Below are positions 7,547-14,852 of a stretch of DNA of 48,169 bases, piece after piece. The DNA comes from a virus. The stretch covers positions 1-48,169 of IMG/VR virus record IMGVR_UViG_3300030118_000538, one strand, 5' to 3'. The translations under genes and the position numbers were made by a program. A model generated the notes under the pieces. It did no database searches. It worked only from the letters and a program-made list of their open reading frames with translations, and was not told the origin of the DNA. Numbering within the stretch: position 1 is the first letter of the stretch; every line of letters starts with the position of its first letter.

Positions 7547-7729
7547 ATGAAAATATCAGAGCAAATTCTAAATGAGTTATACAAAAAGTATAACATCACA
7601 GATGACACTAATATTTTTGAGATCAAGAATATTATGAATGCCGAAGATTATGCCAAATGGGAACTTGCTTTTAAGTACCCAAATGGTAAACCACTAGAAG
7701 TTATAGAGGGATTTAAAGATGGAGTTTGA
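7547..7729 (+). CDS. Hypothetical small protein
   Basis: A 60-residue protein beginning one base after the previous stop. It is mixed helical and charged (MKISEQILNELYKKYNI) with no recognised family. The tight spacing places it in the operon from promoter 7124. No catalytic motif is visible. Confidence 0.6.
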   Translation: MKISEQILNELYKKYNITDDTNIFEIKNIMNAEDYAKWELAFKYPNGKPLEVIEGFKDGV

Positions 7730-7931
7730 AATACTTGACCCTGAGGTGATGAACTTTTGCGGACATCCTATAAAGATCATTACAGATGAAGATAAAAAAT
7801 ATTTAGGGGATTATCATAGAGTAGCTACGTTTGAATGTGACATACAAGGTATAGATAGAGACGAGCATATACTTTTTGCAGGTAGGGGTATAGGTTTCTT
7901 TATTAAAGATTATAGTAAAAAACAATCATGA
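7719..7931 (+). CDS. Hypothetical small protein
   Basis: A 70-residue protein overlapping the previous gene by 11 bases, with GGAG-like sequence before the ATG. It appears beta-rich (GHPIKIITDEDKKYLG, ILFAGRGIGFFIKDY). No family is recognised. Confidence 0.6.
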   Translation: MEFEILDPEVMNFCGHPIKIITDEDKKYLGDYHRVATFECDIQGIDRDEHILFAGRGIGFFIKDYSKKQS

Positions 7932-8143
7932 ATCTTCAACATAAATATTACACCTACGAAGGCTATCATCAGATACTAGAGAGAGTAAGAGGCATTCTTG
8001 AATCTAAGATAGATAAAGAAGCTGTTGATCTGGAAACTAAAATATCTAATGGAAAAATCAAACGCTGCCTTGAAGAAATTGATAGCTTTGAGACAGAAAT
8101 AGAAACTATCATATCAGGAAGGGAGGATATGGCTAATGGATGA
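7928..8143 (+). CDS. Hypothetical small coiled-coil protein
   Basis: A 71-residue protein whose ATGA start overlaps the upstream stop. It is almost wholly helical and charged, with coiled-coil character at residues 15-62. No family is recognised. Confidence 0.6.
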   Translation: MNLQHKYYTYEGYHQILERVRGILESKIDKEAVDLETKISNGKIKRCLEEIDSFETEIETIISGREDMANG

Positions 8144-8318
8144 GTTTTTGTATGACAAAAAAGATTCTTTTCAAAATAACTTTGCTAGATGGTATCACAT
8201 GAATTGTACTGAAAGAGAAATGTATAATGAGAAACCACTTACTAAAAAAGAAGCATTAAGTGTCTTTGAAAACTTCTTGGGAAGAAGGTTTCCCAACTTG
8301 ATCTACAGGATTGACTGA
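8136..8318 (+). CDS. Hypothetical small protein, last gene of the early arm
   Basis: A 60-residue protein preceded by GGGAGG and overlapping its upstream neighbour by eight bases. It is aromatic-rich (NNFARWYHMNCTEREMYN) with a helical C-terminal part. It converges on the leftward gene at 8537 and their coding ends overlap by 63 bases. That overlap is unusual, but both frames have acceptable starts. Confidence 0.55.
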   Translation: MDEFLYDKKDSFQNNFARWYHMNCTEREMYNEKPLTKKEALSVFENFLGRRFPNLIYRID

Positions 8319-8537
8319 ACTTTTACTTTCAGAAGCATACTTGATATTAAGACCTGCTAAAGTACAAAGACGATTCTTCTCATCAAGACCTTTGCTTGTG
8401 ATCTTATAACCTTCCTCTGTTTTTTCTACAAAGCCAAGCTGAACTACATCTTCTATAGCACCGCTAGGAGTTTCTTCTTTAAACATGACTGAAAGAATTG
8501 CACCTAATCGCTTGTTTTGCTTTTTACTTAGAGCCAT
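8256..8537 (-). CDS. Hypothetical protein, last gene of the late arm
   Basis: A 93-residue protein directly after the endolysin gene. It begins MALSKKQNKRLGAIL. The run AIEDVVQLGFVEKTEEGYKITSKGLDE resembles a winged-helix fold with a beta wing, as in small MarR- or PadR-like domains. The C-terminal 25 residues overlap the convergent early gene. No function is assigned. Confidence 0.65.
   Translation of the reverse strand: MALSKKQNKRLGAILSVMFKEETPSGAIEDVVQLGFVEKTEEGYKITSKGLDEKNRLCTLAGLNIKYASESKSSVNPVDQVGKPSSQEVFKDT
8277..8296. terminator. Hairpin in the convergent gene overlap, possible bidirectional terminator
   Basis: TTGGGAA (8277-8283) and TTCCCAA (8290-8296) form a 7-bp stem with a 6-base loop, where the early and late arms meet. 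An overlapping alternative stem, CTTCTT-GGG-AAGAAG (8273-8287), excludes the first. Neither side has a strong U-run, so termination is only suggested by position. Confidence 0.4.
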
Positions 8538-8981
8538 CTAAACTTCTATCCAGTCCTCCGCATTAAATAATAAACTTTCTGCCTTTCTTCGTCTAATCAA
8601 TCCTTCTAAAGTTTTGCCACCTGCTTTATTCCATCTACGCATTTCACTTGGCACTAACTCGTATTTGCCTTCATTAAGAACTTTTAACATGGTAGATGAA
8701 CGCAGATTGCCTACACCTAAATTAAAAGTCCATGCTACTAAAGCATCAAATTGACATTGGGTTAAAGGCACAGTCACATTATCTTCTACATAACCTTCAA
8801 ATAATTCTAAGTCCTTTTCTAGCATTTCATCTGCCATATCTTGTGTTATGGTCATGCCCTCTTTGACTCCTTCAGTATGTCCATAACCAATAGTAAGTAC
8901 ATTTGCACTACATAAATAACTTTCTAGTCTCAATCCTTCAAACTTTTTGATCAGACTAATTCCTTCTTGTGATGTTTTCAT
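8538..8981 (-). CDS. Endolysin, GH24 lysozyme family
   Basis: The ATG at 8981, after GGGGAGA, gives 147 residues; the upstream frame extension lies inside the nuclease gene. The N-terminal catalytic region has KKFEGLRLESYLCSANVLTIGYGHT spacing: E, then C in place of the usual D, then T, the E-C-T arrangement known in some phage lysozymes. FDALVAWTFNLGVGNLRSST and a late EGLIRRRKAE are also family landmarks. It cleaves peptidoglycan at lysis. No signal or SAR segment is present, so release needs a holin; a one-TM protein two genes upstream is a candidate. Confidence 0.93.
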   Translation of the reverse strand: MKTSQEGISLIKKFEGLRLESYLCSANVLTIGYGHTEGVKEGMTITQDMADEMLEKDLELFEGYVEDNVTVPLTQCQFDALVAWTFNLGVGNLRSSTMLKVLNEGKYELVPSEMRRWNKAGGKTLEGLIRRRKAESLLFNAEDWIEV

Positions 8982-8982
8982 A

Positions 8983-9381
8983 TTATTCTCCCCATGTTCC
9001 ATCTTCTCGTACTTTGGCGGTTTTTGTACCACCCCAGTATTCAACTGCGTGTCCTTCTTCAATAAGTAATTCACAAATGCTCTTACCATCTTCTGTAAAA
9101 GGGATGCCAAGTATTCGCCCATATTTGCCTTTACCTAATGATTGAATTTTGAATGAACCTACGCATAATTCAGTTAATCTTTCTTTAGCCTTCAAACCTA
9201 AGGCTTTTTCTTCAAGATTTCTAGTTCTGCTTTCAGGTGTGTCTATACCTGCTAAACGCACTCTTTGTTTGTGTAACATTACATCAAAACCAAGATCAAG
9301 AGTCACATCTATGGTGTCTCCATCTATTACCCTGTCTAAAATCGCATTATAGACAAATGGGGTGACGCTTGTTTTAGTCAT
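8983..9381 (-). CDS. Thermonuclease-like (SNase) nuclease
   Basis: From the ATG at 9381 the protein has 132 residues. SNase landmarks are all present: VIDGDTIDV, then RVRLAGIDTPE (first active-site Arg and the acidic site), then a helix with EEKALGLKAKE, then GKGKYGRILG (second Arg). No signal peptide is visible. It starts inside the end of the holin-like gene and ends two bases before the endolysin ATG, so it is an integral part of the lysis operon. It may degrade host DNA or lower lysate viscosity; the role is inference. Confidence 0.88.
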   Translation of the reverse strand: MTKTSVTPFVYNAILDRVIDGDTIDVTLDLGFDVMLHKQRVRLAGIDTPESRTRNLEEKALGLKAKERLTELCVGSFKIQSLGKGKYGRILGIPFTEDGKSICELLIEEGHAVEYWGGTKTAKVREDGTWGE

Positions 9382-9559
9382 CTTTATTTGGTGCAATCAT
9401 TTTTGCTTTACCTATGTTTAATGCGAGAATTTCTATTCCCTTATATAACTTACCCAAAAGCTCGTCATCCTTTGGTGTAGGCGTAATAGCTGCTATAAAA
9501 CTAGCAACACAAACTACAGAAGTAACAACAGTAACAATGCTCATTATTAAATCAAACAT
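9374..9559 (-). CDS. Small one-TM protein, candidate holin
   Basis: A 61-residue protein with one long hydrophobic helix (residues 4-26) followed by TPTPKDDELLGKLYKGIEIL and a basic, amphipathic tail. It has a strong AAGGAG ribosome site. Its position between the spanin pair and the endolysin, plus the single-TM design, suits a small holin or pinholin. Assignment rests on context and topology, since holins share no sequence motif. Confidence 0.6.
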   Translation of the reverse strand: MFDLIMSIVTVVTSVVCVASFIAAITPTPKDDELLGKLYKGIEILALNIGKAKMIAPNKDD

Positions 9560-9598
9560 AATTTACTCCTTGCGTTTCTTAGAGTGTAGCCGATATGA

Positions 9599-9979
9599 CT
9601 ATTTTTTACTAGAATCTTCTGTATCTTCTTTTTTATCGTATTCTCTATAATAAGCTACGATAGAAAGTATATTATTGGTATATCTGGTGATTTCTGCCAT
9701 GTTATTAGACAGATTTTGATACTGTTGAGTAGTTAAAGCATAGTAAGGCTTTGCAGGAGCTTTACCTTCTTCTACTAATTTCAGATACTCTTCCATTAGT
9801 TCTGGGGTGAGTATTTCAAACTTAACATCTACAAGCTGCATTTCTAAAGGTAAAGGCGGATGATACATTGGCGGTATTTCAGCAATAGTCCTAACCTCTA
9901 CTGGCTTTGCTTTCGGCAATATAGAGCATCCGCTTATTAAGAAACCTAAAATTAAAAAGCTAGTTATTGTTCTTATCAT
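9599..9979 (-). CDS. Outer-membrane lipoprotein, o-spanin-like
   Basis: This 126-residue protein has a lipoprotein signal with lipobox LISGC (C18), followed by a proline-rich stretch (IAEIPPMYHPPLPLE) typical of Rz1-type o-spanins. The later region, YYALTTQQYQNLSNNMAEI, is shared by a lipoprotein family common in marine phages. It overlaps the end of the upstream i-spanin-like gene by 20 bases, matching a two-component spanin. It would link to the inner-membrane partner and fuse the membranes at lysis. Confidence 0.75.
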   Translation of the reverse strand: MIRTITSFLILGFLISGCSILPKAKPVEVRTIAEIPPMYHPPLPLEMQLVDVKFEILTPELMEEYLKLVEEGKAPAKPYYALTTQQYQNLSNNMAEITRYTNNILSIVAYYREYDKKEDTEDSSKK

Positions 9980-10376
9980 CTTCTTCTCCTAAGTCAAACT
10001 TATTTGGATTTGTTATATCAACTAAATTTTCCATAACCTTTTTAGACGCATTGTTGACCCTTTTTTCAATAAGTTTTGGCTTCATTAGGGCAAGATTATT
10101 TAGATCATGCCTTGCAAACTTATTTCTTAGCTCAGTAACTGCTCTGTTAGCTTCAGCTTTCTCTTTTTCTAAAATATCAAGCTGTTTACTTTGTTTTTCC
10201 TGATTTGCAAGATAATTCTTAATTGACTCGTTTTGTTCGGATATTTTTGACTCAAGTACGATCTGGTTGCCCTCTAAAACTGCCATTTGATTAAATAAAT
10301 ACTTAATATAGAAGCCAGAGCCACTAATTGTAGCTAACAAAAGACCTCCTAAAATAATGCTCAATTTAAATCCCAT
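9960..10376 (-). CDS. Inner-membrane coiled-coil protein, i-spanin-like (Rz-type)
   Basis: A 138-residue protein with an N-terminal TM helix (residues 5-27) and a long periplasmic coiled coil (30-90). The segment ELRNKFARHDLNNLALMKPKLIEKRVN is characteristic of Rz-like proteins in many tailed phages. It is directly followed by the overlapping lipoprotein gene, so the two form the spanin complex. Its ATG lies 11 bases inside the end of the cyclase gene, tying the cyclase transcript to the lysis module. Confidence 0.8.
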   Translation of the reverse strand: MGFKLSIILGGLLLATISGSGFYIKYLFNQMAVLEGNQIVLESKISEQNESIKNYLANQEKQSKQLDILEKEKAEANRAVTELRNKFARHDLNNLALMKPKLIEKRVNNASKKVMENLVDITNPNKFDLGEEDDKNNN

Positions 10377-12141
10377 AAACTCTCAATGGATATAATTTAC
10401 CTTTAACACTGATGTCGTTTACATATCTTAAATCAAATGTAGTTGTATTTGCAGTGTTTTCACCAATTAAAACTGTTTCTTTTTGATCTTTTGTAGCACT
10501 TTCAAGCCTAGCAGCAGTGTTAACAGCATCTCCTATAGCTGTGTAGTCAAATCTTGTCTCACTACCCATATTTCCAATGACTGCATCGCCTGTATTGATG
10601 CCTATGCCTATTTCAACAGGCTCTATACCCTCTTCTACCAGTTTTTTATTAAGTTCTTCCATATTTTTAACAATATCCTTTGCACACTGTATGGCTCTGT
10701 CTACATGATCATCTTGATCTAATGGAGCATTGAATATTGCCATCATTGCATCGCCAATATACTTATCTACCATGCCTTCATTAGCCTGAACAGCGTTTTG
10801 TTGTGCTGTTAGTGCAGCATTCATAATATATGTAACCTTTTCTGGCGGTAAACTCTCGCTAAGTGATGTAAAACCACGCACATCTGTAAATAAAAAGGTT
10901 GCCTCCTTCTTTTCACCGCCTAATTTTAGTAAATTTGGGTTGTTTTGCAGCTTTTTAACTTGTTTTGGGTCTAAATAATGCTCAAACTGCTTTTTGATCT
11001 GTAATCGTAGCTTGAATTGCTCTCTAAAGTTTAAATAAAAGGCAACAGCACCAATTATGAACTGACTTATGAGTGTCCAACTCACATCTATAAGTAAACC
11101 TGACCTAATTTGCTGATAGCCATAGACTGCTGTAGAGGCAAATATAAGCAAAAATGACAACAAACCTAAGGTAACCCCTAAAAACCTAGTAGAGACCCAG
11201 AGAATAGCTATAGATAGCAAAAAAATACCTAATTCAACAGCTAGACTGTAATCAGGTATATATGGAGAGTTTTGCACCAGTAAAGATTCTGCTAAAGCTG
11301 CTTGTATATAGTGTGGTTCTAACAAACCAACTGGTGTAGATAATTGTGGCATGACACCCTTTGCAGTCACCCCTACAAATACAAACTTATCCTCTACATC
11401 CATTTCCTTCAAAGATGTTCCACGTGGAACAATCCATGAAATCCACTTTCTCCCCATACTATCTACTTTGACAGGCGGTATACCTTTTACAGTTATTTCT
11501 TCTATACCATTGTCATTTGTTTTTATTATGTAAGTATCTGAGCCAGTAAGAGCTTTGAGAACCTGCGTACCAAATGATGCTATCCAACCATCAGGGGTTC
11601 TATAAAGTAAGGGTATTCTTCTTACTAAATTATCCGCATCTACAGGTGCAGATGCTATACCTTCATATGCAACTTTAGATAGTTCTTTTATGTTTTGTAC
11701 TGTGCCATTTGAAAGAAAGCCACCTATATCATCACCAAGAATTACTGTTCCTGTAGTCTTTGGATATTGTTTATTATTATTCTCAAAAAGAGCTATAACA
11801 GAAGGAGTATAAGCAAGAGCAGCTTTGAAGTAGCCATCACCTCCAAACCTATCTTCATGTGGGAAAGCTAACACCCATCCAACACCTAATGCACCATTTC
11901 TAAGCAAATCTAAATGTATTTTTGCAAGTTCTTCTCTAGGAAATGGATAACCACCTGCAGCATCAACATCTTCCTCTGTAATATTAAGTATTACAAAGTT
12001 TCCAGATTCTTTTGGTGTGACTACAAAATTATCAAATATTTTGAGTTTCAGTATCTCTGTCGGTGTACTTTGGAATATAAGCGGTAGTGATAATACAACT
12101 AAAAGTAATAAGCCTTGTGAATATTTAGTTAGATTCTTCAT
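10366..12141 (-). CDS. CHASE2-domain class III adenylate cyclase
   Basis: A 591-residue membrane protein. TM1 is at about 8-25, an extracytoplasmic CHASE2 sensor at about 30-295 (including a predicted LLEPHYIQAAL end), and three closely spaced TM helices lie at about 300-375. A linker and a cytoplasmic class III cyclase domain follow at about 410-591. Both metal-binding aspartates are present (FLFTD420 and YIGD464), as are adenine-specifying K460 and D532 (RFDYTAIGD) and transition-state N541 and R545 (NTAARLE). It should therefore make cAMP, not cGMP, in response to a periplasmic signal. Full-length cyclases are unusual cargo for phages. It sits in the late operon after the FecR-domain gene. 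Confidence 0.95.
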   Translation of the reverse strand: MKNLTKYSQGLLLLVVLSLPLIFQSTPTEILKLKIFDNFVVTPKESGNFVILNITEEDVDAAGGYPFPREELAKIHLDLLRNGALGVGWVLAFPHEDRFGGDGYFKAALAYTPSVIALFENNNKQYPKTTGTVILGDDIGGFLSNGTVQNIKELSKVAYEGIASAPVDADNLVRRIPLLYRTPDGWIASFGTQVLKALTGSDTYIIKTNDNGIEEITVKGIPPVKVDSMGRKWISWIVPRGTSLKEMDVEDKFVFVGVTAKGVMPQLSTPVGLLEPHYIQAALAESLLVQNSPYIPDYSLAVELGIFLLSIAILWVSTRFLGVTLGLLSFLLIFASTAVYGYQQIRSGLLIDVSWTLISQFIIGAVAFYLNFREQFKLRLQIKKQFEHYLDPKQVKKLQNNPNLLKLGGEKKEATFLFTDVRGFTSLSESLPPEKVTYIMNAALTAQQNAVQANEGMVDKYIGDAMMAIFNAPLDQDDHVDRAIQCAKDIVKNMEELNKKLVEEGIEPVEIGIGINTGDAVIGNMGSETRFDYTAIGDAVNTAARLESATKDQKETVLIGENTANTTTFDLRYVNDISVKGKLYPLRVYGI

Positions 12142-12328
12142 GTTTTACGATGTACTCCTTACAATCTACCAAATAGCTTTTTAGCCTATCTGCTTGTTTA
12201 TAGTGAAAATCTCTATAATCAGGCTCTATTATGGCTTTTTCGTAGTGAAAGTCTATCATTCTGAGGATTAAAGCTATAGCATCTTGATAAGGCATCCTTA
12301 CTGCCGAGCTGAAAGTCCTTTTAGGCAT
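12125..12328 (-). CDS. Hypothetical 67-residue protein between FecR and cyclase genes
   Basis: A small basic helical protein (MPKRTFSSAVRMPYQDAIA) with aromatic and charged residues and no signal peptide. It starts at the stop of the FecR-domain gene and overlaps the cyclase start by 17 bases, so it is made with both. A cytoplasmic partner for one of them is possible but unproven. No family is recognised. Confidence 0.65.
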   Translation of the reverse strand: MPKRTFSSAVRMPYQDAIALILRMIDFHYEKAIIEPDYRDFHYKQADRLKSYLVDCKEYIVKHEESN

Positions 12329-13485
12329 TACGACCCCTGTATTATTCTTATAGTGGTATCACTGCCTCCATTGATCTTTATAGTGTTTGACACACCATCT
12401 TGTATCAGAATTACAGTATATGAGCCAGTGCCATCCAAATCTATTCTCGCTGTTTCGCTTACGCTTCTACGCAGACTTATTAGTTGCCCTGTAACAAGTG
12501 TAGTAATTTGTGTGTCAGGGTCTTTACCGATAAGTGTGCCAGATATATTGATACCAGTAGCTTCTGCAAGTTGATCTTCCTCTTCTTCTATTGCTAAAGC
12601 ATCTAAAACATTCAATAAATCTTCCAAAAAGTTCACATCCAAGTAATTTATATCTAGCTCTGTAAACTCTAGCTCTTTACTTTCTAAAAAATCTTCATTC
12701 AAATAATCTATATCCAAGTCATCAAAATCTAAATAACTTGCTTGTTTTGTCTGTGCATTATCTTCTACAAACCTCTCATCTTCTTTTGGTGGATTAACAA
12801 TCAACATATTATCTATAAGTTCTAAAGTGAGGTCTAAAATTACAGGCTTAGAGGGTGCAGATTCAAACATTTTAGCTGTTGTGGCTTCGTAAGGCTTATT
12901 CAGAGTTACACTACCTGCCATTGTAGTCACAATGATTTCACCAGAGGATATGCCTGTATCATCTGGCAAAAGTATAATTAACGACTCTCCTAATTCATTC
13001 ACTGTGCAAGTAAAGTCAGTTCCACGAATAGCAATGTTAGCTGTTGGAGTTTTCAGAGATATATTCTTTTTATCTATTTTATTGAGACTACCAGTGATAA
13101 ATCTAGCTGTACCACTGGCAAACTTTAACGCCATCTTAGTTTTACTAGGATTTGGGTCGTAGATGTATTCGTCTATTATCAAAGACGAGTGTTCTGTAAG
13201 TCTTACTTTAGAGTCATCTAAAAAACTGATTGCAATACGACCATTGGATGTACGAACATCGTCAAAACTTTGTATGCCGAAGTCTACCTTAGGAGCATAC
13301 TCATCATCACGAATTATTTTGGCATAGCCATTTAGTTCGCTTACTGCTCCAATGTCAACAACTTGTGCTTGTGCCTTGATCGTTTTGGTTGACGCAAACA
13401 GTACCATTAGAACCATTAGATATGATGCGAAGCCAGTCGTTGTCCAAAGTTGACTGTTGCGATATGTTGAATGTTCTGCTACCAC
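12328..13485 (-). CDS. Secreted FecR-domain protein with acidic repeat linker
   Basis: From a GTG at 13485 the protein has 385 residues; an ATG at 13416 (residue 24) is the alternative and leaves a shorter signal sequence. A hydrophobic segment at 17-37 ends near KAQAQ and looks like a Sec signal. The FecR domain spans about 70-165 (VRTSNGRIAISFLDDSKV, SLKTPTANIAIRGTDF). An acidic linker at about 234-308 repeats DLDIDYLNEDFLE-type units. A beta-rich C-terminal region, with curlin-like IKINGGSDTTIRI, follows. It has no anti-sigma N-terminal domain, so it is not a classic FecR regulator. It overlaps the curlin-like gene by up to 131 bases. Confidence 0.85.
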   Translation of the reverse strand: MVAEHSTYRNSQLWTTTGFASYLMVLMVLFASTKTIKAQAQVVDIGAVSELNGYAKIIRDDEYAPKVDFGIQSFDDVRTSNGRIAISFLDDSKVRLTEHSSLIIDEYIYDPNPSKTKMALKFASGTARFITGSLNKIDKKNISLKTPTANIAIRGTDFTCTVNELGESLIILLPDDTGISSGEIIVTTMAGSVTLNKPYEATTAKMFESAPSKPVILDLTLELIDNMLIVNPPKEDERFVEDNAQTKQASYLDFDDLDIDYLNEDFLESKELEFTELDINYLDVNFLEDLLNVLDALAIEEEEDQLAEATGINISGTLIGKDPDTQITTLVTGQLISLRRSVSETARIDLDGTGSYTVILIQDGVSNTIKINGGSDTTIRIIQGS

Positions 13486-14065
13486 CAGTTTGCTCTAATT
13501 TAAAATATTGACCTGCATAACCATCTCCATCAAAAGTAACTGTATTGTCGTTACCATCTAAGCTCATATAGTTGGTAGCTCCATCAGCGTCAATAGATGC
13601 AGTAATTGTATTACCACCTCCATTGATTATCCAATCTAAATCAAGTTGTGATGCTAATGCAGAAGTTGCTTGATTCAAGGTAAAAGTATTTGTGTTACCT
13701 GTGACATCAACATAAATATTAGAATTATCTGCTCCAAAGGTATTTGTAGGGTCAGTTTGTATGTTGAATACATTACTGTCACCATCAAATTCAAAAAAGC
13801 CAGTATAAGTATCACTGGTAATATCTCCTAAAAATTTATTTAGATTACCTATTTGGTTTATATCAAGTGTTGCAGATGTAATGTCTAAGTCTAAGGCAGT
13901 CATACTTCCTGCTGTAGCATCGCTACCACCGATGATATTACCAGAACCAAGCTGCTCAACATCTATGTTTACAGTTGCTCCTGACTGATCTATATAAACC
14001 TCATTATCGGCAGTATATGCTACTCCCATATAAAATAAGGCTACTAATAAACTAACTATCTTCAT
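13355..14065 (-). CDS. Secreted curlin-repeat protein (CsgA/CsgB-like amyloid candidate)
   Basis: A 236-residue protein with a Sec signal peptide (MKIVSLLVALFYMGVAYTA). The mature part is rich in N, D, T, G and Q. It carries curlin-type strand-turn units such as VEQLGSGNIIGG, LDINQIGNLNKFLG, FTLNQATSALA and FNISQQS, spaced roughly 20-45 residues apart, which is looser than E. coli CsgA. It ends with VCVNQNDQGTSTSC, holding its only two cysteines. It directly follows the CsgG gene, the pore that exports curlins, so it is the likely substrate. Identification as a curlin rests on the Q-x-G-x-x-N pattern and context. A phage surface or decoy protein is an alternative. Confidence 0.75.
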   Translation of the reverse strand: MKIVSLLVALFYMGVAYTADNEVYIDQSGATVNIDVEQLGSGNIIGGSDATAGSMTALDLDITSATLDINQIGNLNKFLGDITSDTYTGFFEFDGDSNVFNIQTDPTNTFGADNSNIYVDVTGNTNTFTLNQATSALASQLDLDWIINGGGNTITASIDADGATNYMSLDGNDNTVTFDGDGYAGQYFKLEQTGGSRTFNISQQSTLDNDWLRIISNGSNGTVCVNQNDQGTSTSC

Positions 14066-14852
14066 TTTCTACAATACTCCAAAAACCTGATTTATGACCT
14101 TCATGTATAGTTTGTAGAACTGCAGTTTCTATAGCTGCTTGGAGTGCTAGATTGACTGATTCATTTTCGGTCATACCATTCTCTACTTCTACTAGCTCTG
14201 TTTGATCTGCCACAAATCTAAATACATCTTGGCTAACACCCACACTAAGTATGGTTTTGGTAACCAAGACTTCTAATAAAATGCGACCAGTAGATACTGA
14301 TACTGTGCGTAAAGATACAATTACTGTATCTTGTCGGTACTCTTTGGAACTTCCTATTCCTAAGTACCTAGCACCATAACCGCCTGATTTTACATTACTT
14401 TCATATCCTACAACACTACCCTCCATTAGTAAACCTGCAAATAATAATGGTTTAAGTTGTTGTTTTTCTTCAAAATTTTCTCTTGTAGATCGTATAATTT
14501 GTCTTTCTTTGGTTAAATTATCTAATCCTGTGCGTTCTACAACATCAAAAAAACCTGAATGCTGTAAAGCTCTTATTAGATAAATATGCGGTGCTTGTGT
14601 TACTGCTGTACTAAAAGTAGCAAAAGAACTGTTACCTCTTCTTTGTCCTGTGTCGTCTTTAAAAGCTGTAGGATAAACAGCTACAGTAGGTTTTCTCTCA
14701 GGTTTGCCAACTTCTGCAAGTCCTTTAATAACAAGAGAATTTATCTGTGCTTCTTGCTTTGTGGGTTCATTCTGCCACTTGCCATTTATTGCACAACTAG
14801 AAAGTAAAATTACCAATAGGCAAAGTGATAACAGTCGTACCACCAGTTTCAT
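14052..14852 (-). CDS. csgG: CsgG-like curli secretion channel lipoprotein
   Basis: Beginning at the ATG at 14852 the protein has 266 residues, near the 277 of E. coli CsgG, with lipobox LLSSC (C20). Conserved CsgG segments include DDTGQ, TFSTAVTQAPHIYLIRAL, MEGSVVGYESNVKSGG, GARYLGIG, VSLRTVSVSTGRIL and TKTILS. In E. coli CsgG forms a nonameric outer-membrane channel for curlin export. By my alignment the constriction residues Y51 and N55 are replaced by Ser and Thr while F56 is kept, so the pore may be wider or less selective. The start lies 56 bases inside csgF and has no ribosome site, suggesting coupled translation. In-frame codons upstream to a TTG at 14948 lack a signal peptide. Confidence 0.93.
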   Translation of the reverse strand: MKLVVRLLSLCLLVILLSSCAINGKWQNEPTKQEAQINSLVIKGLAEVGKPERKPTVAVYPTAFKDDTGQRRGNSSFATFSTAVTQAPHIYLIRALQHSGFFDVVERTGLDNLTKERQIIRSTRENFEEKQQLKPLLFAGLLMEGSVVGYESNVKSGGYGARYLGIGSSKEYRQDTVIVSLRTVSVSTGRILLEVLVTKTILSVGVSQDVFRFVADQTELVEVENGMTENESVNLALQAAIETAVLQTIHEGHKSGFWSIVENEDS

